A stretch of DNA of 17,311 bases from Holosporaceae bacterium 'Namur' (GCA_014116815.1 JACGYV010000026.1:1-17311), one strand, 5' to 3'. Shown: positions 1 to 7,801, counted from the first letter of the stretch. Translations and numbers: made by a program. The notes: a model not told the origin generated them from the letters alone.

Positions 1-129
1 TTTATTAGATAAAAATGAGCATATTAAATTTATGAGACTTTAAACAAAAGTCATTGATAAAAAAATATAAATCCATATAGAATAAGAGCTAATTTTAGGT
101 TTTTATAAAAACGGGCTAAAAAAGCTATT

Positions 130-774
130 ATGTATGTACTTAATAAGACAATAGCTTACTTGAGAGTATCAACGATTGATCAAGACCTTGATAAGAACCG
201 TGCTGCAATTTTAAACCTAGCTAATGAGAAAGGTCTCGGACAAGTACAGTTTATAGAAGAGAAAGCTTCCGGCAAAACACCATGGCGCGAAAGAAAAATA
301 GCAGAAATATTAGAGAGCATGCATAGTGATAGTAATATAATAGTCAGTGAGCTTTCCAGGCTAGGGCGTAGTATGTTGGAATGCATGGAAATATTATCAA
401 TAGCTTTTCAGAAAGGAATTAATGTCTACGCAGTTAAAGGTAATTGGCAGCTAGATAAAAGTATCCAAAGTAAGATTATGGCTATGGCACTAGCAATGGC
501 AGCAGAAATAGAAAGAGACCTTATTTCCAAACGTACCACTGAAGCACTACGAGTAAAAAAAGCTGCCGGTATAAAACTTGGCAGACCTATTGGCCCTGGA
601 AAAAGTAAGTTAGATGACTATAAGGTAGAAATTGAAGCTTTATTGAAGAATGGGTCAACAAAGAAATTTATAGCCGCCCGCTATAAAACAACACCGGCTA
701 ATCTTCATAATTGGTTGAGAAAAAATGGGCTTGATAAAATAGCATATGCTCTTGAAGGAGATATTCCTCAATGA
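130..774 (+). CDS. serine recombinase, resolvase/invertase family
   Basis: This 214-aa protein is a small serine recombinase, which would cut and rejoin DNA through a covalent phosphoserine intermediate. The N-terminal catalytic domain has YLRVST with the nucleophile Ser14 and Arg12, the SRLGRS motif at 76-81 supplying the active-site arginines, and the long E-helix beginning at AEIERDLISKRT (125-136). A C-terminal helix-turn-helix lies at about 175-200 (STKKFIAARYKTT...NLHNWLRKNG). The length is normal for the resolvase/DNA-invertase family, and the catalytic residues are intact. The ribosome binding site before ATG 130 is weak, so the true start may be a few codons different. Its stop overlaps the start of the next gene by 4 bp (ATGA), so the two form a coupled unit, presumably a mobile-element recombinase plus transposase pair. 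It lies outside the Tn3 transposon at 1086-5220 and is distinct from that transposon's resolvase. Confidence 0.93.
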   Translation: MYVLNKTIAYLRVSTIDQDLDKNRAAILNLANEKGLGQVQFIEEKASGKTPWRERKIAEILESMHSDSNIIVSELSRLGRSMLECMEILSIAFQKGINVYAVKGNWQLDKSIQSKIMAMALAMAAEIERDLISKRTTEALRVKKAAGIKLGRPIGPGKSKLDDYKVEIEALLKNGSTKKFIAARYKTTPANLHNWLRKNGLDKIAYALEGDIPQ

Positions 775-1085
775 CAAGATGTGTGCCGGCAGATGCATTG
801 ATTATGTTATACAACAGATTATCTGCTCTAGCACCACGTAACCCACAGCGCAAGTTAATCATAAAAGAAGCAGCTGAATTTTATAATGTTTCACCCGCTA
901 CACTATACCGCGCATTACATAAATATAAGAAGCCCAAAACAATTTATAGGGCAGATTATAATCGACCTAGACTCATTAGCCAAAGTGAAATGAGGAATTA
1001 TTGCGAACTTATAGCTGCCTTAAGAGTTAGGACTACAAATAAGAAGGGTAGACGACTTTCTATAAAAGAATGTATCCGTCTTTTA
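771..1085 (+). pseudogene. truncated integrase-type transposase (N-terminal part only)
   Basis: The gene starts at an ATG overlapping the recombinase stop (ATGA), with a good AAGGAG ribosome binding site 10 bases upstream. About 105 genuine codons remain. They include a helix-turn-helix-like segment (IIKEAAEFYNVSPATLYRALHKY, about residues 29-51) and a basic stretch ending LSIKECIRLL. This resembles the DNA-binding N-terminus of Mu/TnsB-like or integrase-core transposases, which normally run to several hundred residues and carry a DDE domain; none is present here. At 1086 the frame enters the Tn3 inverted repeat and runs on as meaningless sequence to a stop at 1229. The family name is inferred from the layout and weak recognition. 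The truncation itself is clear. Confidence 0.6.
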
Positions 1086-1123
1086 GGGGTAGCATTGCTT
1101 AATCCTCGAAATTTTTGGAAACT
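1086..1123 (+). repeat. Tn3 terminal inverted repeat, left
   Basis: This 38-bp end begins GGGGTAGCATTGCTTAATCC. It matches the reverse complement of 5183-5220 except at repeat positions 33, 37 and 38. It ends three bases before the stop codon of the resolvase gene (1126). Confidence 0.93.
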
Positions 1124-1125
1124 GT

Positions 1126-1776
1126 CTACAAGACTGGTGGAATGCTTGATTCAAGAGAATTATTTATGTATCTTTTTTCAAGATATTTTTTTAATGATAA
1201 GTATTTACCATAACCAAGGTGTACGGTAATGATTTTATGCAATGGAACACCAAGTTTATGGAGATCAAAGATTTTCTCCCGGTCTTTATCATACATTGAA
1301 TTCTGTAATATGCCTTTAGGCTTTCCAAGTTTAATGCCCTTTGCGACCCTAGCACGTAGTCCTTCCTTAGTTCGTTCTGATATAAAGTCCCGTTCTAATT
1401 CAGCCATCATAGAAAATACCGTAATCAAGATCTTATTTGTAATACTGTTTTTATCTTTAGGATTTAAATCCAGATTTTGCTTGATCAGAATAAGCCTTGA
1501 TTGTTTTTCATGAAGAATAATCTCAATGATGTGTAGAGTTTCTTTAATTGAGCGTCCTAGGCGTGATAGTTCAGATGCAATCACAATATCATTGGGCGAC
1601 AACTTTTCAAGTAATTCATCTATGCGTCTTTGTGCCATTGATTTACGAGCAGACATTTCAAGCTCAATCCATTCACCTATTAACAATTTATGGTCCACTC
1701 CATAACGGCTGATCATATTTTTTTGACTTTCGAGGTTCTGCTCATGGGTACTGACGCGAACATAACCATAAATCAT
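1126..1776 (-). CDS. tnpR: Tn3 transposon resolvase (serine recombinase)
   Basis: This 216-aa serine recombinase would resolve the cointegrate formed during replicative Tn3 transposition by recombining two res sites. Visible motifs are YVRVST with nucleophile Ser9 and Arg7, SRLGRS at 71-76, the E-helix start AELERDFISERT at 125-136, the linker GIKLGKPKG, and a C-terminal DNA-binding region around 163-202. The start ATG has AGAGG eight bases upstream. It is divergent from the transposase, with a 150-bp shared intergenic region, the usual Tn3-family arrangement. The stop lies two bases inside the left inverted repeat, and all catalytic residues are present. It is related to, but clearly diverged from, the recombinase at 130-774. 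Confidence 0.93.
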   Translation of the reverse strand: MIYGYVRVSTHEQNLESQKNMISRYGVDHKLLIGEWIELEMSARKSMAQRRIDELLEKLSPNDIVIASELSRLGRSIKETLHIIEIILHEKQSRLILIKQNLDLNPKDKNSITNKILITVFSMMAELERDFISERTKEGLRARVAKGIKLGKPKGILQNSMYDKDREKIFDLHKLGVPLHKIITVHLGYGKYLSLKKYLEKRYINNSLESSIPPVL

Positions 1777-1926
1777 CTTAAAAACCTCTATTTTTTACTC
1801 TAGTTTGTCTTAACGTATTTTTGAGCTATTTTACTATAAACATATGCTAGCATATAAGGCCCCTTAATGATATATAAAAGAAATTAATAAAACGTTCCTT
1901 TTCAAAATAGATAATATAATGCAATT
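1777..1926. promoter_or_regulatory. putative res site and divergent promoter region of the Tn3 element
   Basis: This is the non-coding gap between divergent resolvase and transposase genes, where Tn3-family elements carry res and both promoters. It contains a perfect 14-bp palindrome ATATGCTAGCATAT at 1842-1855, a candidate resolvase crossover or binding core. The individual res subsites could not be delimited by eye. Confidence 0.5.
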
Positions 1927-4900
1927 ATGCAAAAGAGTAAAAGATTAGTAGTTTTTTCTGAAGTAGAAAAATGTGCTTTTTATGGGTTGCCAGATTTTGA
2001 TGATAATAAGCGTAAGCAGTATTTTACTTTCTCAGAGGAAGAACTATCTGTTGTGATGAAAGATAAACGTATGTATATCAATGTCTTCTGTGCAATTCAA
2101 ATGGGGCACTTTAAGGCTAAGAAAATATTTTTTCAAATAAAATGGAAAGATATAAAAAAAGAGGACTTAAATTTTATCCTTAATGCTTATTTTATAAAAC
2201 AAAAATTTGCTATGCGCAAAGTGAGCGAATACGACTATTATGTACAACGTCGAAATATTATAGCAATTTTTGATTATAGGCTTTGGTCAGCGAAATTTAC
2301 ACCAACTATTACAACACATGTTAAGAAAATTATTCGTTGTGATATTTCACCAAATTTCATAGGCAGAGAATTAATAACGTTTTTGAGGAATATAAAAGTT
2401 GTTATTCCCGGTTATTCTACATTACAAACTATTATTACGCAAAATCTAAGAGATGAACGCAAGCGTATAAGCTGTATATTAGACAAAATGCTTGGATCTG
2501 ATGATAAAGTAGCAATAAATAAATTAATAACAACAGAAGAAAATATTTCAAAATTAGCTGCATTAAAACAAGATGCTAAGAATTTTGGCTTTAAGATGAT
2601 GCTAAAGGAACGGCAAAAGCATAGTATGCTACAGTCTATATATAGTATAGCTAAAAATATCATCAAAGAATTAGATATTTCTAATCAAAATATAAAGTAT
2701 TACTCTGACTTAACTATATATTATAATGCAGGCAAATTGAGGAACTTAGGTTATAATCAGAATTATTTATATATCTTATGTTATGTTTTGAGAAGGTATC
2801 AGGAAATTAATGATAATCTAATAGAGGCATTTAAATATACCAGTAAAAAAATAGATGATGATATAAAGGCTAAAGTAAAGAAGAAGTTTCTTGAAGAGAA
2901 ATCCGGTATAGAAAAGAAAATGGGTCGTTTATTGCTACTTTATGTCAATGAAAAGATAGGTGATACAATCTTGTTTGGAAAGGTGCGTAAACGTGCATTT
3001 AGGATTATGACAAAAGAGAAAATGCAGAATTTAGGGAATAAATTACTTAAAAGAGCCCAGCACAAAAAAGAATTTTACTGGCAAGAGGTTGATAGATTGC
3101 AGAAAACTTATCAGAAAAATTTACGCCCCCTTTTTACAAAGCTTTGTTTTTCAAGTGAGGATTCAAGAAATACATGGCTTTTGTCAGTTAAATGGCTTCA
3201 AAATACACTCAACTCAAAAGATAATAATATTGATGACGATCAAATAGCAAGTATTTCTAAACATTTAGATAAATATCTTTTAAAAGAAAGAGATAACATC
3301 AAGGTAATTGATATTAATAGATATGAATATTGGCTTTACAGACAAATCGAAGAAAAAGTAAATGCAGGATCACTATATATTGAAAATAGTATACTGCATC
3401 GTTGTTTTAATCATGAATTAATTTCGTGTGAAGAAAAACAGGAAGTTTTAAAAGATCTTGATATACCTTGGTTACGAGAATCTGCAGAGAAGCAAATTAA
3501 TGATTTATTGGCAACTTTAGATAACCTTTGGGTAACTATCAACCAAAGATTTGAGCAAGGAAAATTAAAACACCTAAAATATGATGAGAAAAAGCAGAGA
3601 TTTACCTGGAGTAGAGTCAGGGCAATAAGTGACGAGGAATTACAAAATAAGTTTTATTCTCAGTTACCGTTTTGTGAAATAAATGACGTTATGCGTTTTG
3701 TTGATGAACAGTGCGATTGTTTATCTGTTTTCACTCCTTTGCAACAACGTTATACAAAACAAGAGATTGTAAGCAAGGAACGATTAATAGCTTCTATTTT
3801 ATCAAAAGCACTTAATTACGGCGATTATAAAATGTCTCAAGCAAGCGATATTTCTTATCAAGCATTAAAAACAACATCCTCACAAGTTTTAAGATTATCA
3901 AAGTTGCGCGAAGCTAATGATATAATTAGTAATGAAGTAGCAAAACTTAGCATTTTCCCATATTACTCCATAGATTTAGAATTACTATTTAGTGGTGTTG
4001 ACGGACAAAAATATGAATTGGACGTTCCAAATATTAAAGCACGTTTTTCACGGAAGTATTTAAGAGAAAAACAAGGCCTCAGCGCATATACAATACTTAC
4101 AAATAATATACCTTTCAATTGCTATTTAATTGGATCTCATGAACATGAGAGTTACCATGTTTTTGATATTTGGTATAATAATACATCAGATATTATGCCG
4201 CAAGTCATTACAGGAGATATGCACAGTATCAATAAGGCTAACTTTGCTTTACTAAGTTGGTTTGGAGTACAATTTAAACCTAGGTTTACAAATCTTAATG
4301 CTCAATTACGCAATACTTATTGCGGCAAAGACATTAAAGAGTATGAGAACTATTCTTTAAAACCTACAGGACAGATTGATTCTCAGATTATTATCAAACA
4401 AAAAGAAAAAATTGATCAAATCATTGCAACATTAGCATTAAAAGAAATAAACCAAGCTAATTTGGTCAAGAAGTTATGCAACTTACCGGCAGAAAACAGT
4501 TTGCGAAAAGCAGTGTTTGAATTCGATAAATTAGTACGTAGTATTTATACATTGGAGTATATGATGGATATACAATTGCAAAGGGATGTTCATAAATCAC
4601 AAAACAGGATTGAAGCCTACCATCAATTACGTGCTGCCATAGCAAAAGTAGGGGGTAAAAAAAAGTTATATGGTAAAACAGATATTGATATAGAAATTAG
4701 CAATCAATGTGGTAGGCTTGTTGCCAATACGGTCATCTACTATAATTCCGTGATTTTATCAGGATTGCTTGAAGAACATCACGAGCTAAAGAATAATAAA
4801 AAATTTCTCAATATAATTAAGAAAATATCACCTATTGCATGGGGCCATATTCATTTTCTTGGTCAATACACTTTTAAAAATAAGGAGCAATCTATAGATT

Positions 4901-4941
4901 TGGTAGAGATATTAAAAAATATAAAATTAGAATTTGAGTAG
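1927..4941 (+). CDS. tnpA: Tn3-family transposase
   Basis: This 1004-aa transposase catalyses replicative transposition by cutting at the 38-bp ends and joining them to a 5-bp staggered target. The length matches Tn3 TnpA (about 1000 aa). The N-terminal region (about 10-85: FSEVEKCAFYGLPDFDD...YFTFSEEEL) resembles the DUF4158 domain found at the start of these proteins. The C-terminal DDE domain covers about 600-990, with probable catalytic residues Asp692 (SGVDGQKY), Asp764 (ITGDMHSINKANFALL) and Glu923 (DIEISNQCGRLVANTVIYYN). No frameshift or premature stop is seen. The ribosome binding site before ATG 1927 is poor, consistent with low expression or a slightly different start. About 240 bp without a supported gene separate its stop from the right inverted repeat. 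Confidence 0.95.
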   Translation: MQKSKRLVVFSEVEKCAFYGLPDFDDNKRKQYFTFSEEELSVVMKDKRMYINVFCAIQMGHFKAKKIFFQIKWKDIKKEDLNFILNAYFIKQKFAMRKVSEYDYYVQRRNIIAIFDYRLWSAKFTPTITTHVKKIIRCDISPNFIGRELITFLRNIKVVIPGYSTLQTIITQNLRDERKRISCILDKMLGSDDKVAINKLITTEENISKLAALKQDAKNFGFKMMLKERQKHSMLQSIYSIAKNIIKELDISNQNIKYYSDLTIYYNAGKLRNLGYNQNYLYILCYVLRRYQEINDNLIEAFKYTSKKIDDDIKAKVKKKFLEEKSGIEKKMGRLLLLYVNEKIGDTILFGKVRKRAFRIMTKEKMQNLGNKLLKRAQHKKEFYWQEVDRLQKTYQKNLRPLFTKLCFSSEDSRNTWLLSVKWLQNTLNSKDNNIDDDQIASISKHLDKYLLKERDNIKVIDINRYEYWLYRQIEEKVNAGSLYIENSILHRCFNHELISCEEKQEVLKDLDIPWLRESAEKQINDLLATLDNLWVTINQRFEQGKLKHLKYDEKKQRFTWSRVRAISDEELQNKFYSQLPFCEINDVMRFVDEQCDCLSVFTPLQQRYTKQEIVSKERLIASILSKALNYGDYKMSQASDISYQALKTTSSQVLRLSKLREANDIISNEVAKLSIFPYYSIDLELLFSGVDGQKYELDVPNIKARFSRKYLREKQGLSAYTILTNNIPFNCYLIGSHEHESYHVFDIWYNNTSDIMPQVITGDMHSINKANFALLSWFGVQFKPRFTNLNAQLRNTYCGKDIKEYENYSLKPTGQIDSQIIIKQKEKIDQIIATLALKEINQANLVKKLCNLPAENSLRKAVFEFDKLVRSIYTLEYMMDIQLQRDVHKSQNRIEAYHQLRAAIAKVGGKKKLYGKTDIDIEISNQCGRLVANTVIYYNSVILSGLLEEHHELKNNKKFLNIIKKISPIAWGHIHFLGQYTFKNKEQSIDLVEILKNIKLEFE

Positions 4942-4973
4942 AAAAAATTTGACTTTTTCATAACCAGCTTTAT

Positions 4974-4992
4974 ACTAAAGCATAGCTTTAGT
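4974..4992. repeat. small hairpin downstream of tnpA
   Basis: ACTAAAGC and GCTTTAGT form a perfect 8-bp stem around a 3-base loop, 33 bases after the transposase stop. It is followed by an A-run rather than a T-run on the plus strand, so it is not a classical intrinsic terminator for tnpA. It may simply be structure inside the transposon's right end. Confidence 0.4.
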
Positions 4993-5182
4993 GAAAAAAG
5001 TATGAAACTTATGTCATAAGTAAAGTATCTAACATATATTATTTCTGTACTGAGTTATACACTATCTCACAAAACCGTTTTCATGCATCTTGACGATGAT
5101 CCTTACTTATCCTTAAAGCAAAAACTTAAAAAAGATACATAGATAATTCTCTTGGGCTAAGCATTACACCAGGCTTTTAGAC

Positions 5183-5220
5183 GATTTTCAAAAATTTCGA
5201 GGATTAAGCAATGCTACCCC
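5183..5220 (-). repeat. Tn3 terminal inverted repeat, right
   Basis: This is the inverted partner of 1086-1123 (35/38 identical), followed at once by the TTTTA target duplication at 5221-5225. The outer part also encodes the last few residues and the stop of the neighbouring minus-strand gene. Confidence 0.93.
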
Positions 5221-6334
5221 TTTTAGGTAATATTGCATTTAACATTTCTTGCTGAAGTTGAGTTTTGAGCTTAAATAAAAAAGATTCTTCATCTTGGGAG
5301 ATCATTAACTTAGATAATCTCTCTTCACATCCACGACAGACATTATGCACCGAATTTAAGAATAAATTAATTGAATATATTTTAAAATTTTGAAAATTAC
5401 CTTCATTTAATAACATGAATTTATGCTTAAGTAATGCTACTATATTTGTAATTTCTTTGTTAAGATGATCTAGTAAAACTTTTTCAGAATGGTCATAATT
5501 ATCTCCATGATGATATTTTCCTAAATAGTTTTTATCTGAGTCTTTAAATCCATTTAAAATATTTAAAGGCCTTGTAACAGGAAAATCAATAAATCTTCTA
5601 CCTCCTGTATACTTCCCCTCTTCATTTTTACTATGAGGGCGATCAGACACAATAAATAATAAATGGGCAAGTAAATAATTTTTATTCTTAGTATGATCAA
5701 GCTTATTCACATGATTTAGCTCACGTATAATCCAATTTGATTCTATTAAATGTTTATGAATATCAAAAAAAGGTATAGTTACTGTTTTTTCGCTAGTTTT
5801 TCCTGAATAAATAAAGGAAATAATTTTTCTATCCTGTGTAGGGTTTTTATGCGGCACTGCCCATACTATAGTCGGGAGAAAAGTAGAGGATTCAAATATA
5901 TTAAGACGTTGCTTCATAGAATTTAATTCAGTATTAATTTTCTCTTCTATCCATTGCTCGTATTCATCGTCTTTGGGTTTTTCATTTCTATATACTTCAC
6001 GCCATCCTCCTTGTGCGTTCCATGTGCCTATTACTCCAAGATCATATAGTTCAGAACTATAATACCCATAACTCCTTACCTCTCTCTTAATTCCCTCTTT
6101 ATTAGATTCTATTAAATTAATACGATTTGGAAATTCTTTTAAATATTTAAGTGCTGTATGCCTAAATTCTAAATTAGTACCTTTAAGATAACCAAGTTTT
6201 GCTGTTTCAATTAGCTTTTGCGTATCATTATTAAATTTACTTAAATCTATTTCTAATGTACTTACTTGCCCTGAGGAGCTTCTTTCTCTTTGTATTTCTG
6301 CGGCTCTTTGAGCTTCTGCTATTGGTGTATCCAT
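5204..6334 (-). CDS. uncharacterised protein with deaminase-like HxE...CxxC signature
   Basis: This 376-aa protein starts at an ATG with GAAGG seven bases upstream. Residues 1-270 match nothing I can name. The C-terminal part has DHSEKVLLDHL (His282, Glu284), then about 50 residues on IYSINLFLNSVHNVCRGCEERL (Cys333, Cys336). An H-x-E on a helix followed by a strand leading to C-x-x-C is the zinc-site pattern of the cytidine/nucleic-acid deaminase superfamily. The pattern also fits OTT_1508-like and toxin-type deaminases, although Pro before the first Cys is replaced by Val. The domain assignment is inferred from motif and order only. No signal peptide or membrane segment is seen. The final five or so codons (GSIA and part of Arg) and the stop lie in the Tn3 right inverted repeat, so the native C-terminus has been replaced. 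Alternatives are an unrelated zinc-binding protein or a Rickettsiales-specific family. Confidence 0.55.
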   Translation of the reverse strand: MDTPIAEAQRAAEIQRERSSSGQVSTLEIDLSKFNNDTQKLIETAKLGYLKGTNLEFRHTALKYLKEFPNRINLIESNKEGIKREVRSYGYYSSELYDLGVIGTWNAQGGWREVYRNEKPKDDEYEQWIEEKINTELNSMKQRLNIFESSTFLPTIVWAVPHKNPTQDRKIISFIYSGKTSEKTVTIPFFDIHKHLIESNWIIRELNHVNKLDHTKNKNYLLAHLLFIVSDRPHSKNEEGKYTGGRRFIDFPVTRPLNILNGFKDSDKNYLGKYHHGDNYDHSEKVLLDHLNKEITNIVALLKHKFMLLNEGNFQNFKIYSINLFLNSVHNVCRGCEERLSKLMISQDEESFLFKLKTQLQQEMLNAILPKRGSIA

Positions 6335-6552
6335 GATTTACCTTCACTATTTACTAATTTCAGACAAGTTCTTATACATTTGCCCAAATAAGGTATGTAG
6401 CAAGCAAAAATAGAAGTAAATCACAATTATGTTAAATTTATAATCTATTTTCATTTTAAGCATAAAATGAAGATGCTTATTATAAAAAATTAATAACTTC
6501 AGAGTTTAAACTCATATTTTTTTTAGATATCTTGCTAAAGAACATTCCATAG
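6335..6552. other. intergenic region between the fic gene and the deaminase-like gene
   Basis: This 218-bp AT-rich gap holds the presumed promoter of the minus-strand gene starting at 6334. A 7-bp stem (CATTTTA/TAAAATG, loop AGCA) lies at 6452-6469. No clear terminator for fic was seen; a short GAGTTTAAACTC palindrome lies near 6500-6511 on either strand. Confidence 0.4.
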
Positions 6553-7722
6553 TTATTGTTCTCCAACACTCTTAAAAGGCTCAGCGCCATCTTCAAGAAT
6601 TTGTAAGTAATTACTGTATACATATACTTTATCCCGTTTCTTTCCACTCATTTCTTCTAGAATTCCTAACTTAACCATATGATTGAGAGAGCTCCTGGCT
6701 GTAGGAGCTGTCATGCCTAATGTAAAGCTAAGCAACGGCACAGTTATTTGCGGTAATTTTTTTAAGTATTCAAGCGTCTGTTCACATGAAAATCTTGCAC
6801 GCCCTAGTGTTTGGATCTTTTCCATGTCCTGATCGAATAGGTTATTCATATCTATAGCTGTCTTGACGGCTTGTTTTGCTGATTTAAATACCCCTTCTAA
6901 AAAGAATTCCAGCCATGTTTCCCATGTTCCGTGTACTCTTACTTCTTGAAGTAAATTGTAGTATACCTGCCGATTTTGCTTAAGATAAAGACTCAAATAT
7001 AAAATCGGTTCATCAAGCATAGCTCCATTGCAAAGAAGCAATGTGATTAATAATCTACCTAATCTACCATTACCGTCTAAGAATGGGTGAATAGTTTCAA
7101 ACTGTACATGAGCAATACCGGCTTTAATTAAAATAGGTAATGTATCGTCATGCAAAAATTTCTCAAAGTCAGATAAGCATTCGTTTAAATATTCAACCGG
7201 AGGCGGAACAAATAATGCATTACCCGGCCTTGTCCCTCCAATCCAATTTTGTGAACGCCTAAATTCTCCGGGCGATTTTGAAGAGCCTCTCCCGCCTGAT
7301 AACAGTATACTGTGAATCTCGCAAAGCAATCTTAAAGATAAAGGAAAACCTGTGTTAAGACGCTCTAATCCATAGGTAACGGCTTTCACATAATGAGATA
7401 CTTCTTCAACATCTTCTAATGATACTTCCGGCTTTTGTTGATGTTCAAAAAGCATCAAATCCGAGAAAGAACTTTGTGTTCCTTCAATTTGACTTGAAAG
7501 CAAAGCTTCTTTTCGAACATACATATAAATAAAAAGTGAAGTATTCGGAATAGACTTATGTATGCTGTTTAGCTCAGCCAAAGCAAGGGTTGCTTTTTCC
7601 AGATAAGGGTATAGCCTTGCTAAATCTACAGGCGGGTTCGGAGGCAATCTGGGAGGTATATAAGCCTTGTAGGGCTCTTCTGCTATTTTCTGAGTAATAT
7701 ACATTCCAATTCGCCCTTTCAT
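6553..7722 (-). CDS. Fic-domain protein (probable AMPylase) with C-terminal winged helix
   Basis: This 389-aa protein belongs to the Fic family, whose members mostly transfer AMP from ATP to hydroxyl groups of target proteins. The catalytic loop HPFLDGNGRLGR at 212-223 is canonical, with the active-site His212, Asp216 and Asn218 plus two arginines. The inhibitory motif [S/T]xxxE[G/N] is present N-terminally as SSQIEG (Ser76, Glu80, Gly81), making it a class II, self-inhibited Fic. The N-terminal region PPRLPPNPPVD is typical of the Fic_N type. Residues about 310-372 look like a winged helix-turn-helix (TVPLLSFTLGMTAPTARSSLNHMVKLGIL, then the wing KKRDKVYVYS), implying DNA binding and possible autoregulation through the repeats just upstream. 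Two starts are possible: ATG at 7720-7722, or Met7 at 7702-7704, which has AAAGGG before it. No signal peptide is visible. It could be an effector or an endogenous regulator. Confidence 0.93.
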   Translation of the reverse strand: MKGRIGMYITQKIAEEPYKAYIPPRLPPNPPVDLARLYPYLEKATLALAELNSIHKSIPNTSLFIYMYVRKEALLSSQIEGTQSSFSDLMLFEHQQKPEVSLEDVEEVSHYVKAVTYGLERLNTGFPLSLRLLCEIHSILLSGGRGSSKSPGEFRRSQNWIGGTRPGNALFVPPPVEYLNECLSDFEKFLHDDTLPILIKAGIAHVQFETIHPFLDGNGRLGRLLITLLLCNGAMLDEPILYLSLYLKQNRQVYYNLLQEVRVHGTWETWLEFFLEGVFKSAKQAVKTAIDMNNLFDQDMEKIQTLGRARFSCEQTLEYLKKLPQITVPLLSFTLGMTAPTARSSLNHMVKLGILEEMSGKKRDKVYVYSNYLQILEDGAEPFKSVGEQ

Positions 7723-7725
7723 TTT

Positions 7726-7760
7726 TATCTTTTCTTAATACTAAGCATAAAAAAAAGATA
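7726..7760. promoter_or_regulatory. operator-like inverted repeat, copy 1 (fic proximal)
   Basis: Half-site TATCTTTTCTTA (7726-7737) and its inverted partner at 7749-7760 (10/12 match) are separated by 11 bp. The first half-site lies three bases before the upstream ATG of fic, in its leader. The same architecture recurs exactly 41 bp away (7767-7801). Confidence 0.6.
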
Positions 7761-7783
7761 AGCATTTATCTTTTCTTAGTCAA
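7755..7783 (-). promoter_or_regulatory. candidate sigma-70 promoter of fic
   Basis: On the minus strand TTGACT (7783-7778) is followed after 17 bases by TATCTT (7760-7755), a reasonable -35/-10 pair. The -35 lies against operator copy 2 and the -10 inside a half-site of copy 1, so a bound repressor would block it. Transcription would begin some 25 bases before the upstream ATG. Confidence 0.4.
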
Positions 7784-7801
7784 TCTTAAAAAGAAAAGAT
7801 A
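7767..7801. promoter_or_regulatory. operator-like inverted repeat, copy 2
   Basis: Half-site TATCTTTTCTTA (7767-7778) and its inverted partner at 7790-7801 (11/12 match) are again separated by 11 bp. Both half-sites are displaced from copy 1 by 41 bp, close to four helical turns. The likely ligand is a dimeric DNA-binding protein, possibly the winged helix of the Fic protein itself. Confidence 0.6.

Larger units (their letters stand above)
1086..5220. mobile_element. complete Tn3-family transposon
   Basis: A 4135-bp unit is bounded by 38-bp inverted repeats starting GGGGTAGCATTGCTTAATCC, at 1086-1123 and, inverted, at 5183-5220. The first 32 bases are identical, and 35 of 38 match overall. 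GGGG at the tip and the 38-bp length are typical of Tn3-family ends. The flanks immediately outside both ends are TTTTA (1081-1085 and 5221-5225), the 5-bp target duplication expected of this family. Inside are a divergent resolvase and a full-length transposase with intact DDE residues, and no recognisable cargo gene. The element therefore looks intact and fairly young. Confidence 0.93.

Noticed and set aside
2..43. A 13-codon reading frame (LLDKNEHIKFMRL) ending at the left window edge, possibly the tail of an upstream gene
   Set aside because: Too short to distinguish from chance, with no recognisable motif.
1086..1229. Continuation of the 771 reading frame as part of a 152-aa protein
   Set aside because: This part is encoded by the Tn3 inverted repeat and the antisense of the resolvase, so it is an accidental extension, not a native protein.
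1229..1513. Plus-strand open frame of 94 codons
   Set aside because: It is antisense to the well-supported resolvase gene and has no motif of its own.
5083..5142. A 19-codon frame (MHLDDDPYLSLKQKLKKDT) between tnpA and the right transposon end
   Set aside because: Very short, no ribosome binding site, and no similarity recognised; probably non-coding transposon sequence.
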